From contig NZ_JBBUKT010000008.1 of assembly GCF_038066715.1 (NCBI RefSeq), positions 248,001 to 312,000 on the forward strand: a DNA stretch of 64,000 bases, read 5' to 3'. How positions within the stretch are numbered: the stretch's first letter is position 1; each line of letters opens with the position of its first letter. The notes under the pieces were generated by a model. The model worked only from the letters and a program-made list of their open reading frames with translations. It was not told the origin of the DNA and did no database searches. Shown piece after piece: positions 35,353-43,884 of the stretch. The DNA is from Luteolibacter sp. Y139. GTDB lineage: Bacteria; Verrucomicrobiota; Verrucomicrobiia; Verrucomicrobiales; Akkermansiaceae. The position numbers were made by a program, and so were the translations under genes.

Positions 35353-37317
35353 TGGCGGCAGCTTCTCAATGCCTTGCTCCGGACCGATGAGGTTGTTTTT
35401 GAAGAAGGCTTGGATGATCGAGACGTCCGCGACGCCATAGTCGACGGCGATCTCGCCGGAGGGGAAAACGACGCTGGTGCTATTGAAGGCACGGGAGAGC
35501 GAGCCGTTGGTGATGGTCGCGGTGTAGGTCGCGGTGCTCGTGTAGTTGAAGAGCGAGGAACCATCGGTGGTGGTGACGTAGGTCTTGACCGTCAATTCGA
35601 CCTTCTGGAGCTCGCTCTCGGTGTATTCAGGCGGCTCCCAAGTGATGGTGTAACCGGCATTAATGCGGTGGTTGGCGATGATGTCGGCCGGGTTCGGTGG
35701 CGTGGTCATTTCCCACTGGGGATTCTTCACGCCACGGGAGCGGATGCTGGCGAGGGCACCATTGCCGCGATTGATATCGAGCTCGTCGGTGTCCGCGTCC
35801 CACTCGTAGATGGAGGGGTCATATTCAATGAGGTCGAGGCGGGTAAGGAACTTGTCCCCATCGCGGAGGAACGTGAATCCGTCGACCTCGAAGACGGTGG
35901 CATCAAGGCCGATCTCAAGGGAGGTGTATTTGCAGAGGTCTCCCGGGCGGACCAGAAGCCCGCGGAGGTCGAGATTGATGGAAAGGGTGCGGCGGAATCG
36001 GGCGCGGCGGAGGGCGATGCGTGCGATGCGCTGGGCGGCCGTGTAGCTGATCGTGAGGGGGAGATCGATGTCCAGCCAGTTGGTATTGCCCTCGGCGGCG
36101 ATGGCGGAGGTGTCCTCGTATTGCGGGAAGGACGCGGGCTGCCAGTCGGCCTCATCGAAGAAGTTGCCGCGGACGGCGTTGGGGAAGGCGCGGTCCGGCT
36201 GATCGAAGTTCAACTCATAGGCACCCTGCACCATGGCCTCGGTGAAGTGGGGCGTATCGGCGTCGGCTTCCTTGGGTGCCCCGGCCTCGATGAACCAGGT
36301 GCCCGAGCTGTAGCGGATCTTGCCGGCCATCGCCTGCTCGAGGGTCTTGAGGACCTCATCGTGCGGCTGGTCCGCGGTGAACACCCCATCGCCCCGGTAG
36401 CGCTTCTCGCTGCCGCCGCCTTTCAACGGCACGTCCTGATCGCAGACATTCGCCGAGGCATTGAGGGTGGGCGTGTCGATGTTGGCCGGGTCCACTCCCA
36501 TCTTGGTGACGAGGTAGTGGCGGGCCTGGAGGGCGGGATTGCGGCTCCAGGCGGTGGAACTACTGCGGGTGTCGTAGATCTTGGCGCCCTTGACGATGGC
36601 GGAGAACTCGGGGGACTGGCCTTCCCATGAGACGCTGAAAGCTTTTGTCACCGCGTAGATGGCGGCGATGCCGTGAAACTTGTCGGTGGTCTCGATGACA
36701 TCCGGGATGCCGATCGGGTCGCCCAGATTCGGGGTATTGCGCGGATCGAGGGCATTGCGCATCTGGTTGCCGATGTCCTGCGTGGGCGTGCCCTTGAAGG
36801 TCCAGAGGATGATGGTTTTGCCGTATTTTCCGGCGACGCGGCCGAAGGTCTCGCCGGGGATGACCGAATAGGAGAGCTGCTCATCGAACATCCACACCGA
36901 TTCGATCTCCTGCACCTCGTGACCGGCGAGGGCGACGAGGAGGTGGGTCTCGAAGCCGATGCGGTTGTGGGCGAAGATCAGCGGGCCACCGACACGAGCG
37001 CGGCCGAAGATGGTGCGGCGCGGCGTGAGAGGCTGGCGAAAGTTGCGGCGGGCATTCCGCTGGATGCTGTTGAATTGGTCCTGTAGGGCTTCCTTGCGCT
37101 GATCGTTCGCCTGCTTGAGGGAGTAGGCGATCGAGGCGACGGCGACCACGGCTTCGACGACGGCCGCGTATTCGACGATGTAGGAGACGATGGCGACGAT
37201 GGCCTCGCCGATGCCGCCGAGGCAGGGCGGCCGGTGAGGCGACCACGGGAAGCCCGGATGGCCGATCTCCGCGCGGACGCCAGGCGGAAGGTAAGGGATG
37301 GGTTCGTGGCTTCTCAT
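35350..37317 (-). CDS. Tail tip / central fibre protein (gpJ-like)
   Basis: 655 residues. Near the N-terminus a hydrophobic stretch (GEAIVAIVSYIVEYAAVVEAVVAVASIAYS) is followed by NARRNFRQPLTPRRTIFGRARVGGPLIF, which is characteristic of the TipJ/gpJ group. Later FWKGTPTQ-like and DNLCDQDVPL-like segments and a C-terminal fibronectin-like part (YTITWEPPEYTES) agree. It forms the tail tip that contacts the host. Its start overlaps the upstream gene by 4 bases (ATGA). Confidence 0.82.
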   Translation of the reverse strand: MRSHEPIPYLPPGVRAEIGHPGFPWSPHRPPCLGGIGEAIVAIVSYIVEYAAVVEAVVAVASIAYSLKQANDQRKEALQDQFNSIQRNARRNFRQPLTPRRTIFGRARVGGPLIFAHNRIGFETHLLVALAGHEVQEIESVWMFDEQLSYSVIPGETFGRVAGKYGKTIILWTFKGTPTQDIGNQMRNALDPRNTPNLGDPIGIPDVIETTDKFHGIAAIYAVTKAFSVSWEGQSPEFSAIVKGAKIYDTRSSSTAWSRNPALQARHYLVTKMGVDPANIDTPTLNASANVCDQDVPLKGGGSEKRYRGDGVFTADQPHDEVLKTLEQAMAGKIRYSSGTWFIEAGAPKEADADTPHFTEAMVQGAYELNFDQPDRAFPNAVRGNFFDEADWQPASFPQYEDTSAIAAEGNTNWLDIDLPLTISYTAAQRIARIALRRARFRRTLSINLDLRGLLVRPGDLCKYTSLEIGLDATVFEVDGFTFLRDGDKFLTRLDLIEYDPSIYEWDADTDELDINRGNGALASIRSRGVKNPQWEMTTPPNPADIIANHRINAGYTITWEPPEYTESELQKVELTVKTYVTTTDGSSLFNYTSTATYTATITNGSLSRAFNSTSVVFPSGEIAVDYGVADVSIIQAFFKNNLIGPEQGIEKLPP

Positions 37318-37730
37318 GGGGCGGGCCAGCGGAGGGCGGCGGTGGCGTGGCGGCGGTGGAGGTAGGCGTGGCCGGCGAAGCCGAAAGCCGAGGCGACGAT
37401 TGACTTGCCGCGCCAGATGCCGGGGTGATCGCCATCGGTGAGGATGATGTCACCGGTTCGGAAGTCGCCGGGATCGGTCACCTGCTGCCATCCAGCGGCG
37501 AGAAGTTGCCCTTGCACGGCCATGCAGATGGTTCCCTTTCCCGCGACGTGCTTGCGGAGGCCTTCATTATGAGTCGCGTAGGTGCCGCGGATGGAATCAG
37601 CGTGGGAGGAGCCGGACACGAGGTCGACCCAGCCAGCGATGAAGAGCACACAGTCATGATCGCCGGGAACGTAGCGTCTGCCAAAGGTGGCTCGGAGGTA
37701 GGAATCGAGGTCGGCGATGAGATCCTTCAT
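37314..37730 (-). CDS. Tail-tip NlpC/P60-like protein (DUF6950-like)
   Basis: 138 residues. HDCVLFIAGWVDLVSG resembles the catalytic Cys region of NlpC/P60-type peptidases, and GDIILTDGDHPGIWRG followed by SAFGFAGHAYLHRR would supply the His. In siphoviruses this position (after the minor tail protein, before the tip protein) often codes a gpK-like protein that opens peptidoglycan locally or assists tail assembly. Operon overlap with the next gene supports the assignment. Confidence 0.7.
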   Translation of the reverse strand: MKDLIADLDSYLRATFGRRYVPGDHDCVLFIAGWVDLVSGSSHADSIRGTYATHNEGLRKHVAGKGTICMAVQGQLLAAGWQQVTDPGDFRTGDIILTDGDHPGIWRGKSIVASAFGFAGHAYLHRRHATAALRWPAP

Positions 37731-37740
37731 AGTGCCGTTC

Positions 37741-38289
37741 TTAGAGCTTGATGGTGATGTCCTGCAGGGACGCGACGAAGCGGAGCGAAGTGTCGCCGGG
37801 GTAGAGCCCTTGCTGGTGGGCGTCCGTGTAGAGCGAGCCCTCCGAATCGCGCAGGCGGGCGAGCTCGTTGCCCACGGTCATCCGGAGGGTGGAGCCTTCC
37901 GGGGCGCGGGAGAGTTGGAGGGTATCCATCTTGCCCCGCATGAGCAGTTCCACGCCGATGAGGGTGCGGGTGTCGCCGAGGAAGAGGGCGAGGTAGACCT
38001 CGGCGAGGCGGCGCTTGTAGACGATGCCCGCGAGTTCGGAGAGGAGCTGGTTGGGGATCTCGGTAAGCGAGAGCTTCAGGCTCCCGGCGCGGATGTCGCT
38101 GTATTCCTCGATTGGTTCGACGCCGGCGAGGCAGCCGAGGCCAAGCCAGGTGTGACCGTTCCAGACGACGGGGCCCAAGCCGGTCCAGGCGAAGAGCGGG
38201 TCGCCGAGGATATCGAGGTGGACCAAGAGCGCCGGGGTGATGGCGCTCGTCTGGATGGCATCCGCGAAGTCGGGACTGAGATCTCGCAT
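37741..38289 (-). CDS. Tail-tip associated protein (DUF2163-like)
   Basis: 182 residues from ATG 38289 (MRDLSPDFADAIQT). An upstream ATG at 38313 would read through an inserted GTTCAG repeat and is less likely. Strands such as ALLVHLDILGDPLFAWTGLGPVVWNGHTWLGLG and LRMTVGNELARLRDSEGSLYTDAHQQGLYPGDTSLRFV match minor tail proteins of the DUF2163/gpL-like kind. It lies between the DUF2460-like and NlpC-like genes as expected. Confidence 0.68.
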   Translation of the reverse strand: MRDLSPDFADAIQTSAITPALLVHLDILGDPLFAWTGLGPVVWNGHTWLGLGCLAGVEPIEEYSDIRAGSLKLSLTEIPNQLLSELAGIVYKRRLAEVYLALFLGDTRTLIGVELLMRGKMDTLQLSRAPEGSTLRMTVGNELARLRDSEGSLYTDAHQQGLYPGDTSLRFVASLQDITIKL

Positions 38290-38300
38290 TTGCGAGAAGT

Positions 38301-38327
38301 GTTCAGTTTCCAATGTTCAGTTTTCAG
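38301..38327. repeat. GTTCAGTTTTC-type short repeats
   Basis: GTTCAGTTTC, CAAT, GTTCAGTTTTCAG in tandem, followed at 38335-38370 by a GC hairpin region (CGGGGGATTCCCG). It lies upstream of the DUF2163-like gene, next to the + strand small gene. Confidence 0.5.
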
Positions 38328-38416
38328 CATGGGCAGCGGGGGATTCCCGCCATTCGCGGGAGCGCCGCCAATCTGCTCGTCCCTTGCATCCCACGCATCA
38401 TGGGCTAGCAGTCCGC

Positions 38417-38620
38417 ATGGATGAAACCGCGCTACGAACGTTCGTTGAGGAGCAGATCGAGTCGTATCATGCCCCCCAGGGAAGCTCTGGCGTCGGCGAC
38501 CAGTCCGCTGCCGACCACGTGCGCCGCTCGCTGGCCGAAAGCGGAATGAATGTGGCGGTGCCTCACGAACTGTTTGAAAAGGTGCTCGCGGATTCGCTGG
38601 CGAAGCATGACGAGAGCTAG
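38417..38620 (+). CDS. Small + strand gene inside the tail-tip block
   Basis: 67 residues: MDETALRTFVEEQIESYHAP... DHVRRSLAESGMNVAVPHELFEKVLADSLAKHDES. Helical and acidic; no family recognised. It is opposite to all surrounding tail genes and overlaps the end of the DUF2460-like gene by 4 bases. A promoter-like TTGCAT - 16 - TAGCAG lies directly upstream. It is probably a small cargo gene. Confidence 0.45.
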   Translation: MDETALRTFVEEQIESYHAPQGSSGVGDQSAADHVRRSLAESGMNVAVPHELFEKVLADSLAKHDES

Positions 38621-39243
38621 TCCACCAATATCTCCTGCACGCCGGTCAGGCTGAAGGTGTAGGGCCGGGAACGTTCGTAGGCATCGGCCTCCCACTCGGG
38701 CGCTTGGGAGGTGAAGCGGAAAACGCCAATGGCATCGCGGACGATGAGCGGGGTCTCATCCGGTACCGTCCTCATGATCTTAGGCCAGAGGGAAATGGTG
38801 GCGGTGCCCGTGGCGGAGCTGTTGACGTCGGCGCGGACCTTGGAGAGTTGGTCGCCGACTTGGACCCAGTCGCCCGCCTTGAGGATGCCGGGGACGTTTG
38901 GCGTGAATCCGGAGACGGAGATGGTGCGATCGCCCGGGGTCGCAGCAGCGGTGAGAATGGGATTCCCGGTGGCCTTGCCGAGGGGCTTGCGGCGGGCGGG
39001 GTCCGGCATGCGGAAGAGACCGAAGGGTGCCTCCAACATGAGGAAGAAGCCCTCGGCAACCTGTGCTTCGCGGCGGTTGAGGCGGCGGACCTTCATGACA
39101 AACGACCACCGCTCGAGCTGGCCGCGCTGGGCTTGCGCTTGACCGGAGAAGGGCGACTCGGCGAGGCCGTGATTGCTCTCCATCTTCCATGAGATGGTGA
39201 TGGCGTTGAGAAGTTCCTCCGGAATGTCGATGGGGTCGGGCAT
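38617..39243 (-). CDS. Minor tail protein (DUF2460/gpM-like)
   Basis: 208 residues from ATG 39243 (MPDPIDIPEELLNAITISWKM). The segment GQLERWSFVMKVRRLNRREAQVAEGFFLMLEAPFGLFRMPDP and the final YERSRPYTFSLTGVQEILVD are beta-rich and fit the protein that follows the tape measure in siphovirus tail operons. It starts 17 bases after the tape measure stop. The exact family is inferred from position. Confidence 0.6.
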   Translation of the reverse strand: MPDPIDIPEELLNAITISWKMESNHGLAESPFSGQAQAQRGQLERWSFVMKVRRLNRREAQVAEGFFLMLEAPFGLFRMPDPARRKPLGKATGNPILTAAATPGDRTISVSGFTPNVPGILKAGDWVQVGDQLSKVRADVNSSATGTATISLWPKIMRTVPDETPLIVRDAIGVFRFTSQAPEWEADAYERSRPYTFSLTGVQEILVD

Positions 39244-39260
39244 GGGCCAGCGGTAGGTGG

Positions 39261-42257
39261 TCAGGTTCCAAACGCGGACGCGCGACGGCCGCCTTGGGCA
39301 ATGAGTTCGGGGATGGTTTGGATGATGTCCCGCTTGAGCATGGGGAGGATCTTGGCGAGCTCCTGGTGAGAGACGCCCGGCGCGAGGTTGATGGGGGTGG
39401 TAACGTTGATGACGGGACGGCCGCCACGGCGGGCACCGGAGGAGCGGCGGATCTTGTCGTGATCGATGACCGTCTCGTTCGGGTGTACCATGGCGAGCAT
39501 GCCGCCGCGGCCGTCGAGGCCACCGGTCCTGGAGCCGGTGCCGGTGAAGCCGCCGCCCTCGAAGGAGGTGAAACCCTTGAGGACGGTGCCGAGGAGATTG
39601 CCCCAGGTGGACGCGTCGCCCGCGCTGTCCCCGGTCAGCCCGGCGAGGCCTTTGAAGAGGGCTTCGAACGCACCCTTGAGCGCGGAGCTGGCGAGGTCGG
39701 CGGCGAGGCCATCGATGAAGCCCTTGAAGTTGAAGCGACCGTCCTTGATGAACTGGTCGATGGCCGATGAGACGTTGTCGAGCGAGTGCTTCCACACGCC
39801 CTCGAAACGCTCCGCTTCCTTCACCGGGTTACCGTCCTTATCGAGCTCGATGGCGCGCGGGGCGAAGGCGAGCTTGAAGCCTTGGCCAAAAGAGAGGTTC
39901 TTGCCGGTGCGGCCGAAGTCGACGAGGGCCTTGCCTGCGGGCGAGATGCCGTCGGTGACAAGGCTCTTGAAAAGCGAGACGCCCTTTTCACAGAGATCAG
40001 TGAGCCACGAGTGACCCACGGCGCGATCGGTTTCCTCCTCACCGGTATCGCCGAAGACGTTGAGCGCCTTGCGCGCTTCATTGATGCCGTCGCGGAGGCT
40101 GCGGAGCGGAGCGAGGGCCTTGTTGCCGAGGTCCTCGAAAGCCTGGACGATTCCGGCGACCGCGTTCTTGGAGAAGTCCCAGAATCCCTGAATGGCCGTC
40201 TGAATCTCGGTCCAGATGCCGACCGCGACTTCCTTCACCTTCTGGAAGGCGGCGACGATGGGCGGGCCGAAGCTGGCGGCGATCCATGCCCCGAACTCCT
40301 TCAGCTTCTCCCAGACGGGGGTGAGGGCGGTCAGAACGGCACCGATGCCGAGCTTGATCGCATCGAAGGCGAGCAGCGCGACATCCTTCACGAGCCCGCA
40401 GGCTTCCGATGCGACCTGTCCCCAAGTGGCGAAGGCCTCGCGGAGTGGCAGGAGTTTTTCCCACAAGGCGGAGATGCCATTGACGAGGAAGTCGCGGGCG
40501 GTGGCGAAGGCGCTCTTTACCGAGTTCCACGCCTCGCCGATGCGAGCGCCCATGTCCTTGAAGAACTGGACGATGCCATTGACCGTCTCGCCCGCGCTGG
40601 TGCCCGCGGCGGGAAGCTCGGCGGTGAGCCAGGTAACGAAGGAGGTGAGGCTGGCGATGGCGCTGGTGACGCCCTGGACGATGCCAGTGAGCGCGCCGCC
40701 CGCCGCCTGCTTGAAGGACTCGAAGAGGCTGGCGCCATCGGTCCCGAACGCCTTGGCGACGGCAGTGCCGAAGTTCGAGAGCGAGAGCTTCAGGGAATCG
40801 AAGAGCGGTCCAAAAGTGGCGACCAGCGAGGACCATGACGACTTGAGCTGATCGAGCAGCGGCTGGTTGCTCTGTACCCAACCGGAGAACCACGCGCGGA
40901 GATCGTTCCACGCGCCCATGAGCTGATCCTTGAACAAGATGGCGCCACCGACCGCGGCGGCGATGGCGATGCCCCACGGGCCCGTTAGAAAAGCGGTGAC
41001 GGCACCGAGGCCGGTGAGAAGCGCGGGACCGGCGGTGACGATCGAGGAAAGTGCCAGCGCGAACGGCGGCAGAAGGGCGGCAGTGGTGGCGATACCAAGG
41101 CCGAGGTTCTTGGCCCACTGCGGGAGGCCGGAGAGCTTGCCAAGGAGATCGGAGCCCTTGTTGGCGAGATCGGTGAGGCCCTGCAGGAAGCCGCCGCTGG
41201 TGAGCTCGATGGCAATGCGCTGGAAGGATGCCTTGAGCGCATCGATGGCGCCGCGGTAGCCCTTGGTGCGGGCTTCCGAGAGTCGCTCGGCGGCCTGCTG
41301 ATCGCGGGTGGCCTCGATGTAGGTCTGAAGGTCCGCTGCACCCTTCTCGGTGAGGATGGCGGCGGCGCGGATGGCATCGGAGCCGAAGATGGTTTGGAGA
41401 GTGGAATTGCGCTGGGCTTCGCTCAGTCCCCCGAGCTTGGTGCGGAGGATGTCGGCGACCTGGGTGATGTCCTTGATCTTGCCCGCGCTGGTGGTGAATG
41501 AGATGCCGTATTGGGCCATCGCCGCCGCGGCTTCATCCGTGGACGGAATGAGGCGGGACAACATCGTCTTGAGCGAGGTGCCGGCATCGGAGCCTTTCAG
41601 GCCGTTGGAGGCGAAGAGTGCGAGAGAGCCCGCGGTCTCATTGAGATCGAGGCCGAAGATCTTGGCGACCTTCGCGCTTTGGGAGAGGCCTTGGGACAGG
41701 CTCTCCACCGAGGCTGTGGAAGCGATCGAGGCACCGGCCAGCGCATCGGCAATGCCCGCGGTATCCTTCGCGGTGAGCCCGAAGGCACCCATCTGCTCCG
41801 CCATAACCTCGGCGGCGCGGCCTAGGGCGAGGCCCTCGGTGGCAGCGAGGCGCATGGTTTCCGCGAGGGCGCCCGCGGATTGTTCGGCCGGCGTGATGCC
41901 CGCCTTCGTAAGCTCAAGCATGCCCTCGGCGACCTGCTGGGGGGCGAAGGTCTTGAAGGCCTTCGAGAGGTCGAGGGCCTGCTTGGAAAGACCGGCGATG
42001 GCAGAGTCTCCGAGTTCGGCAGCGGCGGCGGCCTGGTTGATCGTGGTTTCGAAGTCTCCGGCGACATCGATCCCGCTGGCGAGGGTGGCACCGAGGCTTG
42101 CGGAGCCGATGAGGCTGCCGAAGTTGGTGAGACCGGAAAGGCCTTTCGAGATGCCCTTGGCACGCTTCTCCAGGTCCTTGGTGAAGTTGCCGAACTTCTG
42201 GCTGAACGTCGCCACGTCCAAACCCAGACGGACTTGCAGTGTGCCGAGGAGTGCCAT
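39261..42257 (-). CDS. Tail tape measure protein
   Basis: 998 residues. The N-terminal third has the TP901-type core (SGIDVAGDFETTINQAAAAAEL, LDLSKAFKTFAPQQVAEGMLELTKAGI, MGAFGLTAKDTAGIADALAGASIASTASVESLSQGLSQSAKVAKIFGL). Residues ~385-450 contain membrane-compatible helices (LGLGIATTAALLPPFALALSSIV; TGPWGIAIAAAVGGAILF). The C-terminus is Gly-rich. It sets tail length (about 0.15 nm per residue predicts ~150 nm) and ejects with the DNA. It heads the inverted tail block. Confidence 0.93.
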   Translation of the reverse strand: MALLGTLQVRLGLDVATFSQKFGNFTKDLEKRAKGISKGLSGLTNFGSLIGSASLGATLASGIDVAGDFETTINQAAAAAELGDSAIAGLSKQALDLSKAFKTFAPQQVAEGMLELTKAGITPAEQSAGALAETMRLAATEGLALGRAAEVMAEQMGAFGLTAKDTAGIADALAGASIASTASVESLSQGLSQSAKVAKIFGLDLNETAGSLALFASNGLKGSDAGTSLKTMLSRLIPSTDEAAAAMAQYGISFTTSAGKIKDITQVADILRTKLGGLSEAQRNSTLQTIFGSDAIRAAAILTEKGAADLQTYIEATRDQQAAERLSEARTKGYRGAIDALKASFQRIAIELTSGGFLQGLTDLANKGSDLLGKLSGLPQWAKNLGLGIATTAALLPPFALALSSIVTAGPALLTGLGAVTAFLTGPWGIAIAAAVGGAILFKDQLMGAWNDLRAWFSGWVQSNQPLLDQLKSSWSSLVATFGPLFDSLKLSLSNFGTAVAKAFGTDGASLFESFKQAAGGALTGIVQGVTSAIASLTSFVTWLTAELPAAGTSAGETVNGIVQFFKDMGARIGEAWNSVKSAFATARDFLVNGISALWEKLLPLREAFATWGQVASEACGLVKDVALLAFDAIKLGIGAVLTALTPVWEKLKEFGAWIAASFGPPIVAAFQKVKEVAVGIWTEIQTAIQGFWDFSKNAVAGIVQAFEDLGNKALAPLRSLRDGINEARKALNVFGDTGEEETDRAVGHSWLTDLCEKGVSLFKSLVTDGISPAGKALVDFGRTGKNLSFGQGFKLAFAPRAIELDKDGNPVKEAERFEGVWKHSLDNVSSAIDQFIKDGRFNFKGFIDGLAADLASSALKGAFEALFKGLAGLTGDSAGDASTWGNLLGTVLKGFTSFEGGGFTGTGSRTGGLDGRGGMLAMVHPNETVIDHDKIRRSSGARRGGRPVINVTTPINLAPGVSHQELAKILPMLKRDIIQTIPELIAQGGRRASAFGT

Positions 42258-42258
42258 T

Positions 42259-42274
42259 CGGCACGAGAGTGCCG
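42259..42274 (-). promoter_or_regulatory. Hairpin abutting the tape measure start codon
   Basis: A 6-bp stem (CGGCAC, loop GAGA, GTGCCG) begins one base upstream of the ATG. No Shine-Dalgarno sequence is visible, so the hairpin would cover the initiation region and could limit translation. Confidence 0.45.
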
Positions 42275-42286
42275 AGTGGGCGATGA

Positions 42287-42299
42287 TCGGTGATCAGTG
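42287..42299 (-). promoter_or_regulatory. TCGGTGATCAGTG box upstream of tape measure
   Basis: Identical to the 13-base box in front of the tail spike gene, at nearly the same distance from the start codon. Confidence 0.4.
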
Positions 42300-42370
42300 A
42301 CAGATGGTCTTTCGGGCCATTCGCGGAGTCCGTCCGGCTGCCGAAAAAAGTGCGAGCCCACCGCTTGACG

Positions 42371-42399
42371 AATTCCGGAGATGAGTATTTTCCGGAATT
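42371..42399 (+). promoter_or_regulatory. Palindromic operator-like site at the WYL-like gene
   Basis: AATTCCGG (42371-42378) and CCGGAATT (42392-42399) form a perfect 8-bp inverted repeat around 13 AT-rich bases that include GGAGATGAG. The ATG of the next gene follows directly. It could be an operator for autoregulation or an RNA hairpin over the ribosome site. Confidence 0.55.
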
Positions 42400-42687
42400 A
42401 TGGCACTGCAAAAAAATGCATTGATGGCCGACCTTCGGGGGGCGATCCGCCATTACCGCGTGATTCGCTTTGCTTACGAAGGCCGGAAGTATGAAGTGGA
42501 ACCTCACGAGCTGGGGCGCAACCCGGTGACGGGTACCTACGAACTCAAAGCGTGGGTGCGCCGCACGGCGAGTGAACATCCCCGCTGGCTGACCTTCAAT
42601 TATTGGAACATGCGGGCTCTGGAAGTATTGCCGGACACCTTCTTGCCCAGGCTGGTCAAGGAAAGCGACACCTCAATGGCTGGTTGA
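42400..42687 (+). CDS. Solo WYL-like domain protein 1
   Basis: 95 residues. LMADLRGAIRHYRVIRFAYEGRKYEVEPHELGRNPVTGTYELKAWVRR... WLTFNYWNMRALEVL matches the five-strand WYL pattern (Y-x-G-x-x-R-x-V-x-P-x-x-L), though the W-Y-L triad itself is replaced. It lacks the N-terminal DNA-binding part of normal WYL regulators. WYL domains bind nucleic acids or nucleotides and regulate phage and defence genes. A second such protein is at 44318. The palindrome abutting its start suggests self-control. Confidence 0.6.
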   Translation: MALQKNALMADLRGAIRHYRVIRFAYEGRKYEVEPHELGRNPVTGTYELKAWVRRTASEHPRWLTFNYWNMRALEVLPDTFLPRLVKESDTSMAG

Positions 42688-42776
42688 GGTGCGTCATGCT
42701 GATCCCTGATGCCGCGGGGCGGGATCTTGCCAATCAGTGGGCTGCTTGATACTCTCCCTTAGGCCTCCCAGCCAAG

Positions 42777-42818
42777 GGCGGCAGGTGCACGGGTTTCACA
42801 ACCGCACCTGCCGCCTTC
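42777..42818 (+). terminator. Strong hairpin, probable terminator of the WYL-like gene
   Basis: A 12-bp stem (GGCGGCAGGTGC with GCACCTGCCGCC) is followed by TTCTC. The T run is weak. The rest of 42688-42844 shows no gene. Confidence 0.6.
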
Positions 42819-42844
42819 TCCGGGGAGGTATCGCGCGGTGTTCA

Positions 42845-43093
42845 ATGGTCTCATACTTGATCAAAAATGGCGAAGCGGTCGGCGAAATTTTAAGGGCCGA
42901 CTTCGAATCCCTCCCCGAAAATCCCGAGCACCGATGGCACGACTATCAAATCATGCTCACCAAGCGGGTGACTGCGCACGCCGGGGACAACTTCAATATC
43001 GTCATCTCTAACGGCACAACGCTGCCGTATTCAGTCTCCCGGTGCTATGTCGGCCCAGACGGCTGGGTGGTCGAGGGTCAAATCCTATTCTAA
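42845..43093 (+). CDS. Small phage protein, unknown
   Basis: 82 residues from ATG 42845 (MVSYLIKNGEAVGEILRADFESLPENPEHRW...). Alternating strands (FNIVISNGTTLPYSVSRCYVGPDGWVVEGQILF) suggest a small beta domain. It follows GGGGAGG, a fair ribosome site 18 bases upstream. No family recognised. Confidence 0.5.
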   Translation: MVSYLIKNGEAVGEILRADFESLPENPEHRWHDYQIMLTKRVTAHAGDNFNIVISNGTTLPYSVSRCYVGPDGWVVEGQILF

Positions 43094-43322
43094 CCCTCCG
43101 ACTATCCGCCCCGCCGGGGGGAGGACCGGCTGGGGGTTGGGAAAGTGGAGCAACATCATGATGGCCTTGAGGACTGCGCGGCATCACGCGATCGCGTAGG
43201 GGGGGCGGTGGGACGAGTTGGAGGTTGCGGGCGCTGGGTAAACTGCGGGACATAATCCTGTCTTGGATCGACGACACTTGGAACCCACACCTCTTTTCTT
43301 GGACTCCGACGGACTCACCACC

Positions 43323-43407
43323 ATCCCACCGTGTGGCCCGAGGAACTCATTCACTTGGGCAAACAACGCTTCGCCGCCGGCCGGGCGAAATAACGGAGGA
43401 GCCGGCA
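43323..43407. repeat. Prophage non-coding repeat, copy B
   Basis: Counterpart of 17615-17698. It lies in a 470-base gap without a gene (43094-43566) that ends in a perfect terminator at 43490, so a small untranslated RNA from this gap is possible. Confidence 0.5.
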
Positions 43408-43489
43408 ATGAATTTCATTTGATAGCAGCGCGACGCTCTACAACGTGGCGCGGTCATGAGCGCTCTGCCGGGTAGCCTCGGCACCAACA

Positions 43490-43517
43490 CCCTCCCCGTC
43501 GCCGGGGGAGGGTTTTT
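43490..43517 (+). terminator. Rho-independent terminator
   Basis: A perfect 8-bp stem (CCCTCCCC with GGGGAGGG) and five T. No protein gene ends directly before it on the + strand. Confidence 0.85.
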
Positions 43518-43566
43518 CATTTAGTGACGACTTGTCCTCGGCGACACGGCATGGTATTCGCGGGGG

Positions 43567-43803
43567 ATGGACCGGCATCTCCCCAGCCCGGAAAAGGTGA
43601 TCAAGGACCTCGGGTCGATGGCTGCTGATCTTGTCGACATGCGAAATCGCCTGGAGCGGTTGCAGCTTCACCCTGGAATCGAGCGTCCTCCCGTTCCTGA
43701 CCGCACCAGGACGCCCGAATGTCCATCAAAAGCTCCCGAACAAGAACCGGTGCACCAGCGCGACAGCGGCGGCGATTGCGGTCACGACCACCGACGCCAC
43801 TAG
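43567..43803 (+). CDS. Possible small phage protein
   Basis: 78 residues. The first half (MDRHLPSPEKVIKDLGSMAADLVDMRNRLERLQ) is a plausible helix pair; the second half is Pro/Arg/His-rich and overlaps the small membrane protein gene on the other strand. Only one of the two is likely to be real in the overlap. Confidence 0.3.
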   Translation: MDRHLPSPEKVIKDLGSMAADLVDMRNRLERLQLHPGIERPPVPDRTRTPECPSKAPEQEPVHQRDSGGDCGHDHRRH

Positions 43804-43842
43804 CAGCAGTTCATCAGGTCCAAACTTTCGAATCCTCGGCAT
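43726..43842 (-). CDS. 38-residue single-span membrane protein
   Basis: Short frame, easily missed: a basic start (MPRIRKFGPDE), one strong membrane helix (LLLVASVVVTAIAAAVALV) and HRFLFGSF. It follows the 114-residue gene upstream on the same strand after 42 bases. In a phage such a protein might be a small holin, an antiholin or an exclusion peptide. The position, 3 kb from the lysis cassette, argues against a main holin. Confidence 0.5.
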   Translation of the reverse strand: MPRIRKFGPDELLLVASVVVTAIAAAVALVHRFLFGSF

Positions 43843-43884
43843 CGCCGTTCCTGTTAGTCAGCCCTCACTCCTTGTCAAACGACG

